The notes under the pieces are model-generated. The model was not told the origin of the DNA. It searched no databases and was given only the letters and a program-made list of their open reading frames with translations. A program made the translations under genes and the position numbers. From NCBI GenBank assembly GCA_033725935.1, contig MU867102.1, positions 248,001 to 312,000 on the forward strand: DNA of 64,000 bases. The letters are read 5' to 3'. This document shows, piece by piece, positions 11,151 through 22,766 of this stretch (positions are counted from its first letter, which is position 1; each line of letters starts with the position of its first letter). This DNA is from Cladorrhinum sp. PSN259 (Eukaryota; Ascomycota; Sordariomycetes; Sordariales; Podosporaceae).

Positions 11151-12984
11151 CTACTTTCCCTCTTCAGAGCGCGTCACTGCGACATCTTGGCCGTTCTCCA
11201 CGTCGGTGCTAAAGCCAATTGGCTTCTTTTCGTTTTCCTTGGCTAGGCCAAACTCGGTTTCCAACCCCTTCCTTAGCTTGATCTCCCTTTCAAAGAATAC
11301 GATCAGGAACGACAGCCCCGAGAAGACGATGGAGATCTGCCAGACCAGCTTCAACGCCTGACTGTACGTGTGGATCAATTCTTTTTGGGTCTCTGGCGGG
11401 AACGAGCGGATGTAAGCAGCCGTCGCACGCTCATACGCATAGTTGCCCTTGCTGAACTCTGCTCGTACCGCAGCATCAGTAATGGCCGTCTCGGCCACGG
11501 CCGAGAAGCGGTTAGCAAAGATGGCGGCAGGGATAGCGACGCCCCAGATGCTGCCAAAGGAGCGCATGAACGACCACGCCGCCGTCGTCGCCGCCTGGTC
11601 CGACTCGTCGAGCTGTGCTTGAACAGCTGGAAGGAGGGTGTTGAGCACGAACCCGGAGCCGAATGCTGCCACGCATTGGTAAATGACCCAGTGGGCCGTC
11701 GTGCTGGTCTCATCGAGCAGTGTGAAAAGGCCCATCCCAATGGTCTGGATGGCGAAGCCGATCAAGTGAAGCGGCTTGTACCGACCCCATTTGGATAGGA
11801 GCAGCACCGCACCGATAGCTCCGGGAATGCCGACCAGGATGGCCGGCAGAAGCTGGACCCCGGCACGCTCCGCTGTGCTACCGAGTACGGCCTGGAAGTA
11901 GACTGGGAGGAAGAACAGGACCCAGTACAGCAGGGCCGAGTTGAGGAAGGTTGCGGCAAAGACAGCGCTCGCGGTGCGCGTCTCGAACAGGCGCGCCGGC
12001 ACGACCGGGTCCTTGACCCATGTGGTTGTCTCGTACCACATGAAGAGACACAGCCCCAGAAGACCGATGACGAGGGGGGCGATGACCTCGGCTGAAGACC
12101 AAGGCAGTTTGCCACCACCGTACGTGAGAGCGTACAAGATTGAGACGGTGGCTCCGATGATGATGGCATTACCGACGTAGTCGATTCTTTTGAGTTTGTG
12201 CCGGAACGGCATCTCTTTGTTATGGCTCACCCGGAGGAAGGCGAGGACCATACCAAGGGAGAGTCCACCGATGGGGAGGTTGATGTAAAACACCCAGCGC
12301 CAGCTCGCGTTTGCGACAATGACCCCGCCGACCCAGGGCCCGAGGGTGGTGCCGATGGTGTAGACTAGCAGCACCACTGCGATGTAGTTGCCTCTTTGCC
12401 GTAGCGGAACGAGATCGGAGACAATGACATCGACGATGATGTTGATGCCGCCTGCGCCCATGCCCTGGACGGTTCGGCCGGCGATGAGCATCGCGCTGCT
12501 GTTGGCGCCGCCGCAGATTCCGCTGCCGAGGGTGAATAACACGACGATTGAGAATGTGATCCATCGTCGGCCAAAGATGTTTGCGAGCTGACCAAAGAGG
12601 GGTTGCACGGCGGCACTAAAAAGGAGTGGTATGTCAGTAAACATACATATTCCTGAACCTCTATTGTGGAGACAGGCTTTGATCTTACCCTGAGAGAAAG
12701 AAAGCGTTTGTTACCCAGATGTAGTTGTCACCCAAATCCAGCTGGGTGGCGATGAATGGCAATGCCGTTGTTACGACAGTATTTTCGAGCGCGCTGAGAA
12801 GACCAATGACTGAGAGAGTGGCCATGATGGCCCAGAAGCCTTTGCTCCGGTTGAAGGGCTTTGCGGGAGGCTCCGAGGCAGCGGCCACAACATCGAGTGA
12901 TGATGCATTGGCACTCGTCTCGCTGGAGCATTGCACCTTCTTGTCGGCCCCACCGGATTCGGTTTCTTCGGGTTTGGTGCCCAT
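11151..12984 (-). CDS. MFS drug:H+ antiporter, DHA2 (14-TM) type
   Basis: A predicted 586-residue plasma-membrane exporter. One 73-bp intron (12616-12688, GTAAGA...TTTTTAG) joins AFFLSG to AAVQPLFGQLANIFGRRW. After a hydrophilic N-terminus of about 50 residues come repeated hydrophobic helices. MFS motif A is visible as GQLANIFGRRW, and antiporter motif C as GTTLGPWVGGVI. The overall length and 14 likely helices fit the DHA2 family, which in fungi includes toxin and secondary-metabolite efflux pumps. The gene ends with TAG at 11151-11153 and appears intact. It is divergently arranged with a Zn2Cys6 regulator 550 bp away, which suggests, but does not show, that the regulator controls it. A short mutated copy of its 3' part lies at 25655-25775. 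Confidence 0.9.
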
Positions 12985-13537
12985 TGATGAGGACTACTAA
13001 AGACTTTGGACGGTCTGGTGGAGATGAAAGATCACTTTCCAGGCAAAACTTTGAACTGAAAGGTTCCTGACCACTTTCTCGGTTGGCCTTGAAGAACTGC
13101 GTGGTGTTTGTCGTTGTTTGTTTCGCATCCATCATTTCCGGTTCTGGGGATTCGGTCTTTATTGTTGTTGTCGTGGTTGGGGTTGAAGCTGAAGGATTCC
13201 GTACCGGAGATGGCGCGGCGTGATTCTCACCCGAGCCGGCTGCCGAACGTTGATAAAAACTATCCGAGCACTCCCGCACTAGGATTATCGCCTCCGACTC
13301 CGACACGGTATATTTAGGCTCGTGTTGCCCTCCGGTTAGTCTCCTAGCAATCCGAAATATTTGCATCGTGGCTTTATGCTTTGACGGGCTTGTTAGCAGG
13401 GGGTGGTTGCTATTTCATTTTGCGACCAATTCCGTCCGATTCCTAACGAGATAAGAGGAAAACAAACAAGTACGCAGTCATCGGTGAATATTCACTCACA
13501 ATCTTGACTTTACGCCTCAGTTCAAACGCATCCAGCC
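12985..13537. promoter_or_regulatory. Shared divergent promoter region
   Basis: These 553 bp separate the start codons of the MFS transporter (minus) and the Zn2Cys6 regulator (plus). No coding frame on either strand shows a domain. A bidirectional promoter is inferred from layout only; I did not identify an inverted CGG operator with confidence. Confidence 0.4.
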
Positions 13538-15103
13538 ATGGAGTCCAATATTGCGTCACGGATATCCAAGCCGCTGAAGCGGTTTGCTTGTGACCGATGC
13601 AAAGGCCAAAAGATACGATGCAAGCGTCCAGGTGACGACGGAACGAAAGCTTGCAACAGATGCATCGAGTCCCGGGTCCCTTGTGTTACGAGCCCAACGA
13701 AGCCACCCGGAAGGCCGACAATTTCCAAGCTGCAGGAAAGAATCTCTCGTCAGCGCAGGGGGTCTCAGCAGCAGCAGCAGGAGCAAAATGGCAGTCGGCG
13801 CGACGTTAATACTAGTGCCACCTCGAGGACGGCGGGGGCAAGAGTCCAGGAGGCCCCTGGTCCGGAGCCAACAGAATATCAGACGGCCGCGCAATCAGAG
13901 TCCCCACTAAGCCCGTCACTCACAGGCTTTATCGCCGCCACGGCCCCTTCAATTATTCCATCATCCGACGTCCCCAGAAAGGAGACATCTCTCACCCGTG
14001 CCCATATTTACCAAGCCCAAGGCTATGGCATGTTCAACTATTCGCCCGACACGGACATGGATGTCATCCTCATAGGCGGCCCTGGAACTCTTGATCATGT
14101 ACTCCCTGCTATCAACATCTCCTCTCCGCCATCTTCGTCGTCAGCTTCGACAGCCCCGGAGCCTCGGACTGTACTACCCGAGGTTTCTACCAATGATCCC
14201 GGGCCCTCTTCGGCCTCTCCCGGACCATCAAACGTTGACCTCGGTGTGCGTTTGGCTTCTCTCTATCAAGATCTCTGCCGGCAACTTTCTATCGTCCACA
14301 CTGCCCCCTTGCATCTCAAGCAGTTGAGCATTCTGACTTCTGTAATGGGAGGAATTGGAATAGACAGACCTGATCCAAGACAAATTGAGCGGAACAATGA
14401 CACGGACGAACCAGTCGAGGTTAACCATCTGTCAGCCTTGCTCCGCAACATTACTGATCTTCTCAATTTAAGTCTCCAGTTGAGGGACTCCCGCTATCAA
14501 TGCAGACTCGGAAGCCCTCGTCCACAGAGGTTGTCTTGCGAGAAGGCCGCTACGTCGACTCTTCAAGATGAACAACAGCTCATTCCTACAGCGCAGCTAC
14601 TCACCCTCCTCTCAAGTTACCTTCAGATCATTTCGATTTCTGAAGTATTACTTTCAAGATTATGTGACGGTCTAGAAGATGAGACCTCCTCTTGGGCAGT
14701 TGTCCAACCTGCTCAGACGAAACAAGCGGGCACCGCCAGCCCTAATATCCCTCCGATGATGCACCACAAGCTGTTGCTGAGACTGTTTGGGCAAACTATC
14801 CAGTATTTTCTCGAGCAAGTAGAGGAAACGCTGGGAGTACCAAAGGATTTTTCAGTTGCGAGAAGGGGAAGTGATTACCAGAGGGGATCCAACGGTAAAG
14901 AGAAGGACGCGCCGGCGCCGGCGGCAGCGGAAGAACTGGGTGATGTCGGATTACTTGCAGGGCGACAAGGCAAAGCGATGGTTGCAGCGGTCATGTGGAA
15001 AGATGAATGTCAAAATGGAGAAAACATAAAAGACAAAATAGACGGGGGATTCGCAGTTGTAGAGGCATTGAGGAGGTGCTTGTGGAGGGTGTATTCATGC
15101 TGA
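13538..15103 (+). CDS. Zn2Cys6 transcription factor
   Basis: An intronless 521-residue protein. The N-terminal zinc binuclear cluster has all six cysteines at residues 18, 21, 28, 39, 42 and 49 (spacing 2-6-10-2-6) and is followed by basic residues and a polyglutamine-like stretch near residue 80. The C-terminal half (about 240-460) is helical and includes LLRLFGQTIQYFLEQVEE, reminiscent of the ligand or regulatory region of AflR-type fungal regulators; that resemblance is weak. It should act in the nucleus on CGG-containing sites. The position next to a divergently transcribed MFS exporter is typical of pathway-specific regulators, but no biosynthetic core gene is present in the window. The start ATG 13538 places the cluster at the usual distance from the N-terminus. 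Confidence 0.85.
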   Translation: MESNIASRISKPLKRFACDRCKGQKIRCKRPGDDGTKACNRCIESRVPCVTSPTKPPGRPTISKLQERISRQRRGSQQQQQEQNGSRRDVNTSATSRTAGARVQEAPGPEPTEYQTAAQSESPLSPSLTGFIAATAPSIIPSSDVPRKETSLTRAHIYQAQGYGMFNYSPDTDMDVILIGGPGTLDHVLPAINISSPPSSSSASTAPEPRTVLPEVSTNDPGPSSASPGPSNVDLGVRLASLYQDLCRQLSIVHTAPLHLKQLSILTSVMGGIGIDRPDPRQIERNNDTDEPVEVNHLSALLRNITDLLNLSLQLRDSRYQCRLGSPRPQRLSCEKAATSTLQDEQQLIPTAQLLTLLSSYLQIISISEVLLSRLCDGLEDETSSWAVVQPAQTKQAGTASPNIPPMMHHKLLLRLFGQTIQYFLEQVEETLGVPKDFSVARRGSDYQRGSNGKEKDAPAPAAAEELGDVGLLAGRQGKAMVAAVMWKDECQNGENIKDKIDGGFAVVEALRRCLWRVYSC

Positions 15104-15729
15104 GACACCTAGACATCCTTACGTATTCAGTCGCAGAGTGTGTTTTATCAAAAGCTGCGTGGTATAATTCGGTGTTGAAAACATCTCCTCCGAGTCCAAG
15201 ATAAGCGGGAGCTGCGTCTGTAAATTCGCATGTCGATAATGTTTGGATGTAGCCTGCCCCCGTATTGATCCTCCGAGCTTACCTCAGCATGCTTTCACCT
15301 CGGAGGGTTTTGGGGGCGGAAAACGGATCGTTGTTGGACCGTCCCGAGATCCGGACGAGGGATGCTGTCGTTCCCAGAAATATGGTAAATGCTCAGGGGT
15401 AACACAGTCTGCATAAACGCAATATCCTGGTAGGTAGACTTATTACTAGTACGCATTTGTATATGTAATGCACCGCCAACTGTTGCAAAGAGATGCTATC
15501 AGAGTAGCCAGAGAAACTCCAGCACGAACAGAAGAGTACGTGAAATTGAAATTACAAAATATGAAATAATGAAACCGCCAGAGATAATCAAGACTCTAAC
15601 ATAAACATGAGAAGATCACATATCCATTACCAAACTCTTGAAATCCTCGTCGAGGCTCTCCTTGTCAAAGCTCCGTCTCAGGGAGAGCTGTCTCGTCGGT
15701 TAGCCGCCTAGTCGCCCTATCTTTCTTCT
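15104..15729. other. Convergent intergenic region
   Basis: Lies between the 3' ends of two convergent genes; AT-richer than the flanks and without a supported frame. Expected to hold both 3' untranslated regions. Confidence 0.5.
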
Positions 15730-18700
15730 CTAGCGAAGCCGGGGGGCTAACCGAGGAGTATGAGCGACATCATCGATCCGACGCCGCTTTCCCCTGGCAG
15801 GTGAACCCTCTGAAAGCCAAGTCAAGTGTTCCGCACAAGCAGGGTTATTGTTCTCATTGGCGAATTCCTGCGCCATTCTGATCTCCTCATCTGGGAATCC
15901 GTTCCCTTTAGCCCACAGCATGTCGAGAACCTGAATCCGGCCGTGCTCAGCTGCTCCCTGGAGCACCGTCCGTCCGTGATATTTCGACGGAGCCGCATGG
16001 ATATCGGCTTGCCAATTGAGTAGGAGCTCCACTATTCTAGGATTTCCCCTAATAGCTGCAAACTGTAAAGCAGTGCCGCCCCCGTAGTAGGCTGGCGGGT
16101 CGTTGGCGTTTGCGCCTCTCTTAAGGAGATACTCGGCAATCTTGTAGCTTCCGACCTCACAGGCTGTTTGTAACGGGGTAAGCTTCAAACCTCGCCTTGC
16201 TGGAAGGCTTATATCGGCGCCTTTTTCAACAAGATAGTTAACCATCTGTAGGCTCCGAGTGCGTATCCCAACTTGTAGGGCAGTCTGGGGGTGCCCATCC
16301 ATGTTACGAAGCTGACGTTCAGATGGCCATTCTGCTATAGCGCCAATGTCGGCACCCTCCTCCAAGAGCACCCGAACCTGCTCTAGGCATTGGCTCCGAA
16401 TTGTAAAGCCCAGCGGCGTGGATTTTTTTTCGTATGAGCGCGAGTTGACAGCAAGCTTTAGATTTCGGAGTAGTTTGTAGAGGAGTGGTATGTCGTTGAT
16501 CTCTAGGGCTTTGATCAACCAATCAGCTCCGAAACCACTTCGTCCGTTGGGATACTTTGTTCTGAAAGTGTCCATGAGAAGCTCCAAAGTTTCTGCATCC
16601 GCGCCAATAGCGAAATGTAAGGCTTCGTTGCTCGCCGGATCTTCAGCTCCTGACTCGATCAGGAACTGAATCATTTCCCTGTTTCGCCTCATCAGTGCCT
16701 TTAGCAGCAGTGCACCCGGTGTTTCGGGTTTCGCGTTGCAAACAAGTAACACCTTGACTAGCTCCAAATCATCCGCCTCTACAGCTTCTTCAAGCGCCCC
16801 TGTAAGAGGGCAGCCTAGGCGGATCAGCTCATCTACAAGGGGAAGTCCCTTCCACCGCCAAGCGAGCGAGATGGCGGAGATGTGAGCATCCACAAACCAC
16901 CACCTCCTTTCTGGTAGGTGGATGCGCCGTTCTTGGAATGTCAAGTCTGACTCCAGAAGTACATCCACAATCGCTTCGTTTTGATGTGTTAGCGCCAGCT
17001 TCAAAAGAATGCCCATGCCATTCATCACATCAAATTCGCCGAGTCTCCGTGGACGTTGCAAGTCCGACTTAATCCTGATTGCAGAATCTAGTAAGAGCAA
17101 TGCAGCATCCGACTTTTCTAGCTCAATTGCTGTGAAAATAACATGGAAAAGGTCCGCCTTCCAATCACTCATCCAATATTTCAGGCGGTCGTTCCAAATT
17201 TTAAGTAAGCGTGCTAGATAGTCCGATGCATCTGTTTCGATAGCGGCTAAAAGAAGGGCAATAAAAGGACGGATATTGGTCTCTGCAGCTTTCCACGCGC
17301 CGCAACTCTCAAGTTTCGCCGCAAGACTGAGATCGCGACGTCGCACAGCCTCAGCTAAGGCGGTGGTTTGGCTATATTTGGGCTCGCTCTGTATGACTTT
17401 GGAGATATTACTTTGCCTCAGGAATAGTTCGACGACGGGGTTTCCACCGGTGGCACTAATAGCGGCCTGGAGTGCAGTATAGGACATCGGAGTGAAGTCG
17501 AGAAGAAATTTGCAAACGAGCATGTCAGCCCTCCTCGCTGCAGCATTGAGGCACTTGAATAGGCATATTGCTGGATTTTCTTCAGATTTAGACGAACGTG
17601 CCGAATAGTTAGTGAACTTTGCTGGAGACTTGAAGTCGTCGACCAGGCGGCGAATGGTAGTTATCGCGAACTGGGAAATGGGATGGTTGGCTCTCAGTGC
17701 GGTGTCAGACGGGATGTTGCCTAGGGCAGTTGCTAAATCGAAGGGAAAACCCATCGGATATCCATACGTCCTGCGGTCCTCGACAAAGCGATCCACTATA
17801 CTCATTGCAACGTCGTAAGACGGTCGATGGTCCTTCCCCATCACTGCTACGAGGAATTCAGCTAGGGCAACGACTAAATCAGCATAAGACGCCGTGGAAT
17901 CTTGGTCAGAAACCCGGTCTTCGGTAAGATGACCAAGTTGAGTCATCACAAAATCGAAAATTAAGCCGGTTTCGTCTGGCACCTCTGCGAGACTCGAGAT
18001 TAGGGCGGTTGCCAAACCGGCGGGAGATGTCCTGGAACAACTAGATGACCAAGAGCCCTCGAAAAGGCGGCGGATTGAAGCTATCGCAAACTCGACCTCG
18101 CAGCCCACAATGATACTTGAAAATAGCGGTTGAATACCCCATCTGCAGTCAAAATCGTTTGTGAATACTCCAGAAGAGTCGGCACAAAAGCCATCGTGCC
18201 AAGTTGGTAAACGCGTCAGCAGTTCGGCGACCAGGCCTTGATGAGTTCGTCCAAATCGAGACACGATATCAGCGGCAACTTCAAGGTCCACTTTAGCGCC
18301 GGCGCGAAGAAGGTCAAGGGCTATACTGGGATCAGCCGCATTACGAAGGCCGTAAGGAGGTCCCTCTCCTTTGTACACAAAGCTGTCATAGGTCTTAGTA
18401 ACATCGGATTTGAGATTCTTGGTGAGAATGCGGACGACTTCTGGATTTTGGAGGTAGGCAGCATGCTCGACCGGTGTATAGCGTTTGCCGTCACATTTGC
18501 AAATGATTTTGTCGGGGTTGATGGGCTCCCCTCGCGACTCCATCGCATAGATGATCATCATAAGGCTTGGCGCATCGCAGGCTTCGACAGCAGTCCGAAA
18601 TAGATTGTTGGCGAGGTGCCTTACTGCCGTCGGAGATGCCTTTTGTAGATACTCGGCCAGCTGAGCCCACAATCCCGACTGGGTTTTCACCAGTTGGATA

Positions 18701-20038
18701 ACAGAGGTGGTGGGGAGCCTCGGAATAGAGGTGAACCCGTTGACAATCGACTTGAAAATGGCGATTTTGAGCTTTAAGGTGACCTCACCGGCCGCGTCGA
18801 TCGACGAGAGGGTCCCCTCTGATGGCCAGGAAAGGGGATTTAGCGAGTCGAGACCATCCAACAATTCATCAACAAGAGGCACATGCTCCGCCATTTTGAG
18901 AGACGTTTCATGCGGCAAGGCATCGCGGAGCACCGACTGGACGAGCATACGAAGTGAACTCGACCATGGGTTCACAGGCATGGAAGTGGGTTGAAGTGTT
19001 CCAAAGCCGTTGCTCTGAGAGCCAGCTTGCTGAGCTCCATGCATCAAAGATCCAGACTGATATGATATGAGAGAGGGCGTCGTGATTCTGCTCATCCAAG
19101 GCTCCGTTTCATAATGTGTAACAGACTGCTGCATCCCAAATTCTGGCATATGGCTGATTTGGCCGAGAGAAAGCCAACTGCGCATTGACAAGGAGGGACT
19201 GCAAGCATTTGATGAGGGAATATTTAAGTCAAACCCAACAAATGCACACGATGGCGACAGTGGGGGAGGATTGCCCTGTGGCGGTAATGGTGAACGGACG
19301 TTGGTTTCGGCATGTTGACTGAGTGAAGAATCTGACCAATCGAAAATCGCGAGCGCATTCTGCGGTGCAGGTGTGGTTGTTGTCATTACATCCGCGGACT
19401 GATCACCGGTATACAACACCCACTCGCCGTTTCGATGTTCGATTTCGATGGACATGTAGCGAGAACGAGGATCGGAACGCCCTGGAATCAAAGATTGTGA
19501 GCACTGATCTGACCTCGGAGAATTCGAATGGAAGCGCAAGTGTACATTCGTCGAAGGCCCGCAGTTGCTTGCCTGAGGCCTTAAGCCTATTGGCTCGTAG
19601 CCTATTCCGGTTGATCTTCTCTTCCTCTACCACGTGGCTCGAGATCAAGACACGGACCGTCTCCTTTCTTCCCCTGAGCTCGTCGACCTTACCAATGACG
19701 ACAGCCCAGTCCTCAAGACTCCCATTTCTCTTCATATTCCATTCCCGCAGCTTGGACTCGTACTGCCATAGTCTTCAATTTGAGTTAGTTGTATGAGCAA
19801 CACCTTCTGATAATGTCGAATTTATTTTTCAATGGTTTTGGACTTACGGAGCATCGAACAGGTGGTCTCTCTTCATAATCTCCCTCAGTTTGGCGACAGT
19901 TAGTCTTTCCCCACCTTTGTCATTCCTATCAAAGATCTCCTTGATTCTCGCTTTTTGGCGATCCCATTCCTCATTTCTTGCTTCCTTTTTTTGGCGATCC
20001 CACTCCTCATTTCTTCCTTCCTTTGTTTGGCGCGGCAT
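15730..20038 (-). CDS. Clr5-domain ankyrin-repeat protein, about 1,389 aa
   Basis: Three exons: 20038-19848, 19772-19546 and 19481-15730. Intron 19773-19847 restores a Clr5-type domain (IKEIFDRNDKGG...LFDAPLWQYESKLREWNMKRN), and intron 19482-19545 joins LRAFDEW to RSDPRSRY; summed exons are a multiple of three. The long C-terminal exon contains many ankyrin-like units, clearest near the end: TPLQTACEVGSYKIAEYLLK, TALQFAAIRGNPRIVELLLN and TVLQGAAEHGRIQVLDMLW. Clr5-ankyrin proteins are an expanded fungal family of unclear function; ankyrin repeats usually bind partner proteins. The frame is intact over about 4.2 kb and ends with TAG, in contrast to decayed neighbours. The N-terminus has a tandem ARNEEWDRQK duplication. 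Confidence 0.85.
19951..20020. repeat. Tandem 30-35-bp duplication inside the Clr5 gene start
   Basis: Two adjacent near-identical units encode NEEWDRQK twice in the first exon of the Clr5-ankyrin gene. The duplication keeps the reading frame. Confidence 0.75.
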
Positions 20039-20221
20039 GTTTTTCAACTCTCAGTGTGAATTGGGCAGATGAAAGTGATATAGGACGATTCCAGTTCAAC
20101 AGCCACGGTATTGAAAGGTCAGATATGACTGCACTAAGTCGCAGCAGGTAATTTAGGATGACAAGAAGGTAAATGCACCATGAAAGATGGCAGAAAGTCT
20201 AGCAGTGCACATCTCGCTGGT

Positions 20222-20290
20222 TGGCATCTCAGGTTTTGTTCTCAGGTTTTGTTCTCAGGTTTTGTCGTCCGGGTTTGTCGTCCAATAGCA
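20222..20290. repeat. Short tandem repeat around AGGTTTTGT
   Basis: Three consecutive copies of TCTCAGGTTTTGT-like units, followed by two TTTGTCGTCC units. Related words recur inverted near 21300-21318, about 1 kb away, so the tract could be one end of a degraded element. Confidence 0.5.
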
Positions 20291-21255
20291 AGGGTGTCTG
20301 GTTGCCCTCTGCAGCTGACCTGCATAATTGGCGGCCGAAAGGAAGAGGTACTCTGCGGTAGACGAGCAGGTGCCCATGCGATTGTGGCGGGCTCGGCAGT
20401 TGCCAAAACAAAAACCTCAGGCTCATTTTGTGGCAGTAGGTGGTCCAAGCTCCACAACCTTTCTCCTCTTCCAACACACACCACAAAATACATCACATTT
20501 CTGTTGCCTTCTTGCCTCCCATACATTCTCTAGGTGTGCCTGATAGAAGATTAGGTAGTTTCTCAAGTACCTCATCCCATATATCTGCCGTCGAGCTACC
20601 AACACACTACACAACCGCGGTTTCTGAGACGCATCCTTTGCGCTCGGATGTCGTGTACGCTAGACTTGAGATTCTTCTCATTGGTTATGCGGAAAAGAAA
20701 AAAAGAAAAAAAGGGGAAAAAACCTGCAATATTAGATAAGGGCATGTTTGGTTGCAGACAACTGCCCATATATCATTATCTAACGATTGTGCGGTTTGTT
20801 ACAAAGTCCGGCTTCGGAGTCTGGTACCCAAGAGCGTTGACCGCGCCGCATTTGGATGTTGATCAAGCTGGACATGCACGAATGTTCACTTCACTTACAT
20901 GTAAGCAAAGCAGCAGAACGATATCCTTTGACACCCAGCAAGAACCCCATGTGAACGCTGAACATGGAGCAGAAAACAGCTCTCATTAGATACCCACTTA
21001 TCACTTTGGCCACATCGTGAGTTTGGAATTCGATGATGATAGGGTCAGGCTCCAAGGGCAACTTTGCGCAGTCGTTTGTTATATAACATAGCTTGGGTTT
21101 TTATTTCATCTTATAAGAACCGGCAAGCGCAAATCTCGTCTCTCGCATTTACATGGGCGCCGGCTTTGAAGAGCTTTAGGACTGTCTCGTGCCAGATGCT
21201 GGCTGAGGGAAACCCCAACCAATCAAGGCTAGGTCAGGTTTTGAACCCAGGTCCA

Positions 21256-21282
21256 GGTTTTGTCGCTGTCAGCGACAAAACC
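21256..21282. repeat. Perfect 27-bp palindrome
   Basis: Arms GGTTTTGTCGCTG and its exact reverse complement are separated by a single T. Could form a cruciform, or be the junction of inverted element ends. Confidence 0.8.
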
Positions 21283-21483
21283 CGAGGCGTGCTGAACCTC
21301 GGACGACAAAACTTGGGATACCTGTTCCTGTAGTAGTATAAACCAGCGATCATGTCCGCAATTGTTTCTTATCCAAGTCCTTCTTTAAGAATTTTTCTAT
21401 TTTTAAAAAAGTGTTATTCATTTCGGGTTTTGCCACTCCCCTTGAGAGTCCCCACACAAATAAATACAAACCGAAGACGACAA

Positions 21484-21726
21484 ATGGCACTCGACGACAA
21501 GACCATTATCGGCATTATTTCCCTTTTCTTCATGGTCATCGTTGCTCTCTTACCGATCAACCGTATCCATCGCTGCATCGGCCAGCTGCGCACGCGCCGA
21601 AGGCTATCGAGTTTGGAGGCTGGGTTGCCTACTACTCTCGACACTGAACAACCTAATTCTCGGACCGCCCTTGGAAGCCCGCATTCGATTCCTCGCTATC
21701 CTCCGTCGGCTCGTCTATCGAGATAA
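21484..21726 (+). CDS. Small single-pass membrane protein, 80 aa
   Basis: The ATG at 21484 opens an 80-codon frame beginning MALDDKTIIGIISLFFMVIV. A hydrophobic helix spans about residues 8-26, followed by a basic RTRRR cytoplasmic-type anchor and a Ser/Pro-rich tail. Fungal genomes contain many such small tail-flanked membrane proteins of unknown function. No domain is recognisable, and the GTGAGA at 21780 on a different frame leaves room for other exon models. It is supported by the membrane helix and an upstream gene-free interval only. Confidence 0.4.
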   Translation: MALDDKTIIGIISLFFMVIVALLPINRIHRCIGQLRTRRRLSSLEAGLPTTLDTEQPNSRTALGSPHSIPRYPPSARLSR

Positions 21727-22766
21727 AAAACCGATGACTATCCTGCCGCTCTGTCTTGACTACTGGAACATTTCAAAGGTGAGATGACAAATTTCGTTGT
21801 CATTGTCTAAACGTGTCCAAACTTTTACTGAGCATGAAGGTTGTATTAGTTGGCGTTAGGCTTTAGAGAGCACACATCCTTGAACTTGGACTCGGGAGGG
21901 GGGGGGGTGGGGGGAATACAAAGGCAATAATGGGTTGTAGTCGGCAAGTCGGTGGAAACAGTTAGACAGAATTGAAGACGTGCGTCCATAGGCTATGTTT
22001 GGTTGCAGAGGAGTGTATCTTATCCCACGTTCCCGGAGACGGCCAAAAATAAAGAATACCATGTTCGGCTTCGCTAAGTCGGGTAGAGTCGAACTAGTGG
22101 CAAACCGTGTTCCATTCTGACTGATGAATTGTGGCTTTCTTAAAGACGATACCGTGTTCGTTTCGAGCGTCACTAAATTCATGTTGTTATTCAGGAAAAG
22201 TTGGAGGTCACCATCTTTCTTAACCTGCAATGGCGTGGGCAGTGACTCGCAAAGACAATGGAGACAAAGGTGATGAATCCGGTGTTGTGGGAGGAAAGAG
22301 CGCCACACTACACAAATATGGCTGGCTCTGCAGCAGTGGGGGTTGCCCGCCTGCAGCAAAGTAGCCGGGGGGTCACGCATGGTGAGCCACACAACAAATG
22401 GCCGATAGCTTTGTGAAATATAGGTACGCGGAGATGTTGAATGAGTTCTCGGTAGCGCCGTGGCGCTCACACAGTTGTGGTTGTTATTAGCTGCGTGCGG
22501 CTGAAAACCACCCTAACCAATTCCTCTTCAGGCTCTGAGGTAGCCAGAGGGGCGGCCTCGCGTTTTGCTATTTATAGAGATCTACTCCGTAGGCTCGTCA
22601 ACATGATCCCCTGGTGGCAACCCTCAAGCTGGATTATTCTGTTTGGGGCTTGGTGACCCCCATCATCACATTTAAAGAGCCTCGGACCCTCCCGTAAACA
22701 CTCGACTATTTGGTTGCCAACGCTCCTCGCCACAACCTTTTGCAATCTTGATGCTAGTTGGGAGAC
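21727..22766. other. Intergenic region with a second copy of a 15-bp element end
   Basis: No gene supported on either strand. Contains ATGTTTGGTTGCAGA at 21995-22009, also present at 20744-20758, and a G-rich tract near 21895-21915. The last part precedes the HET gene start. Confidence 0.45.

Larger units (their letters stand above)
20039..21483. other. Repeat-bearing intergenic region
   Basis: No supported gene. Holds the promoter of the Clr5-ankyrin gene, the AGGTTTTGT tract, a 27-bp palindrome at 21256-21282 and one copy of ATGTTTGGTTGCAGA (20744-20758). Confidence 0.5.
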
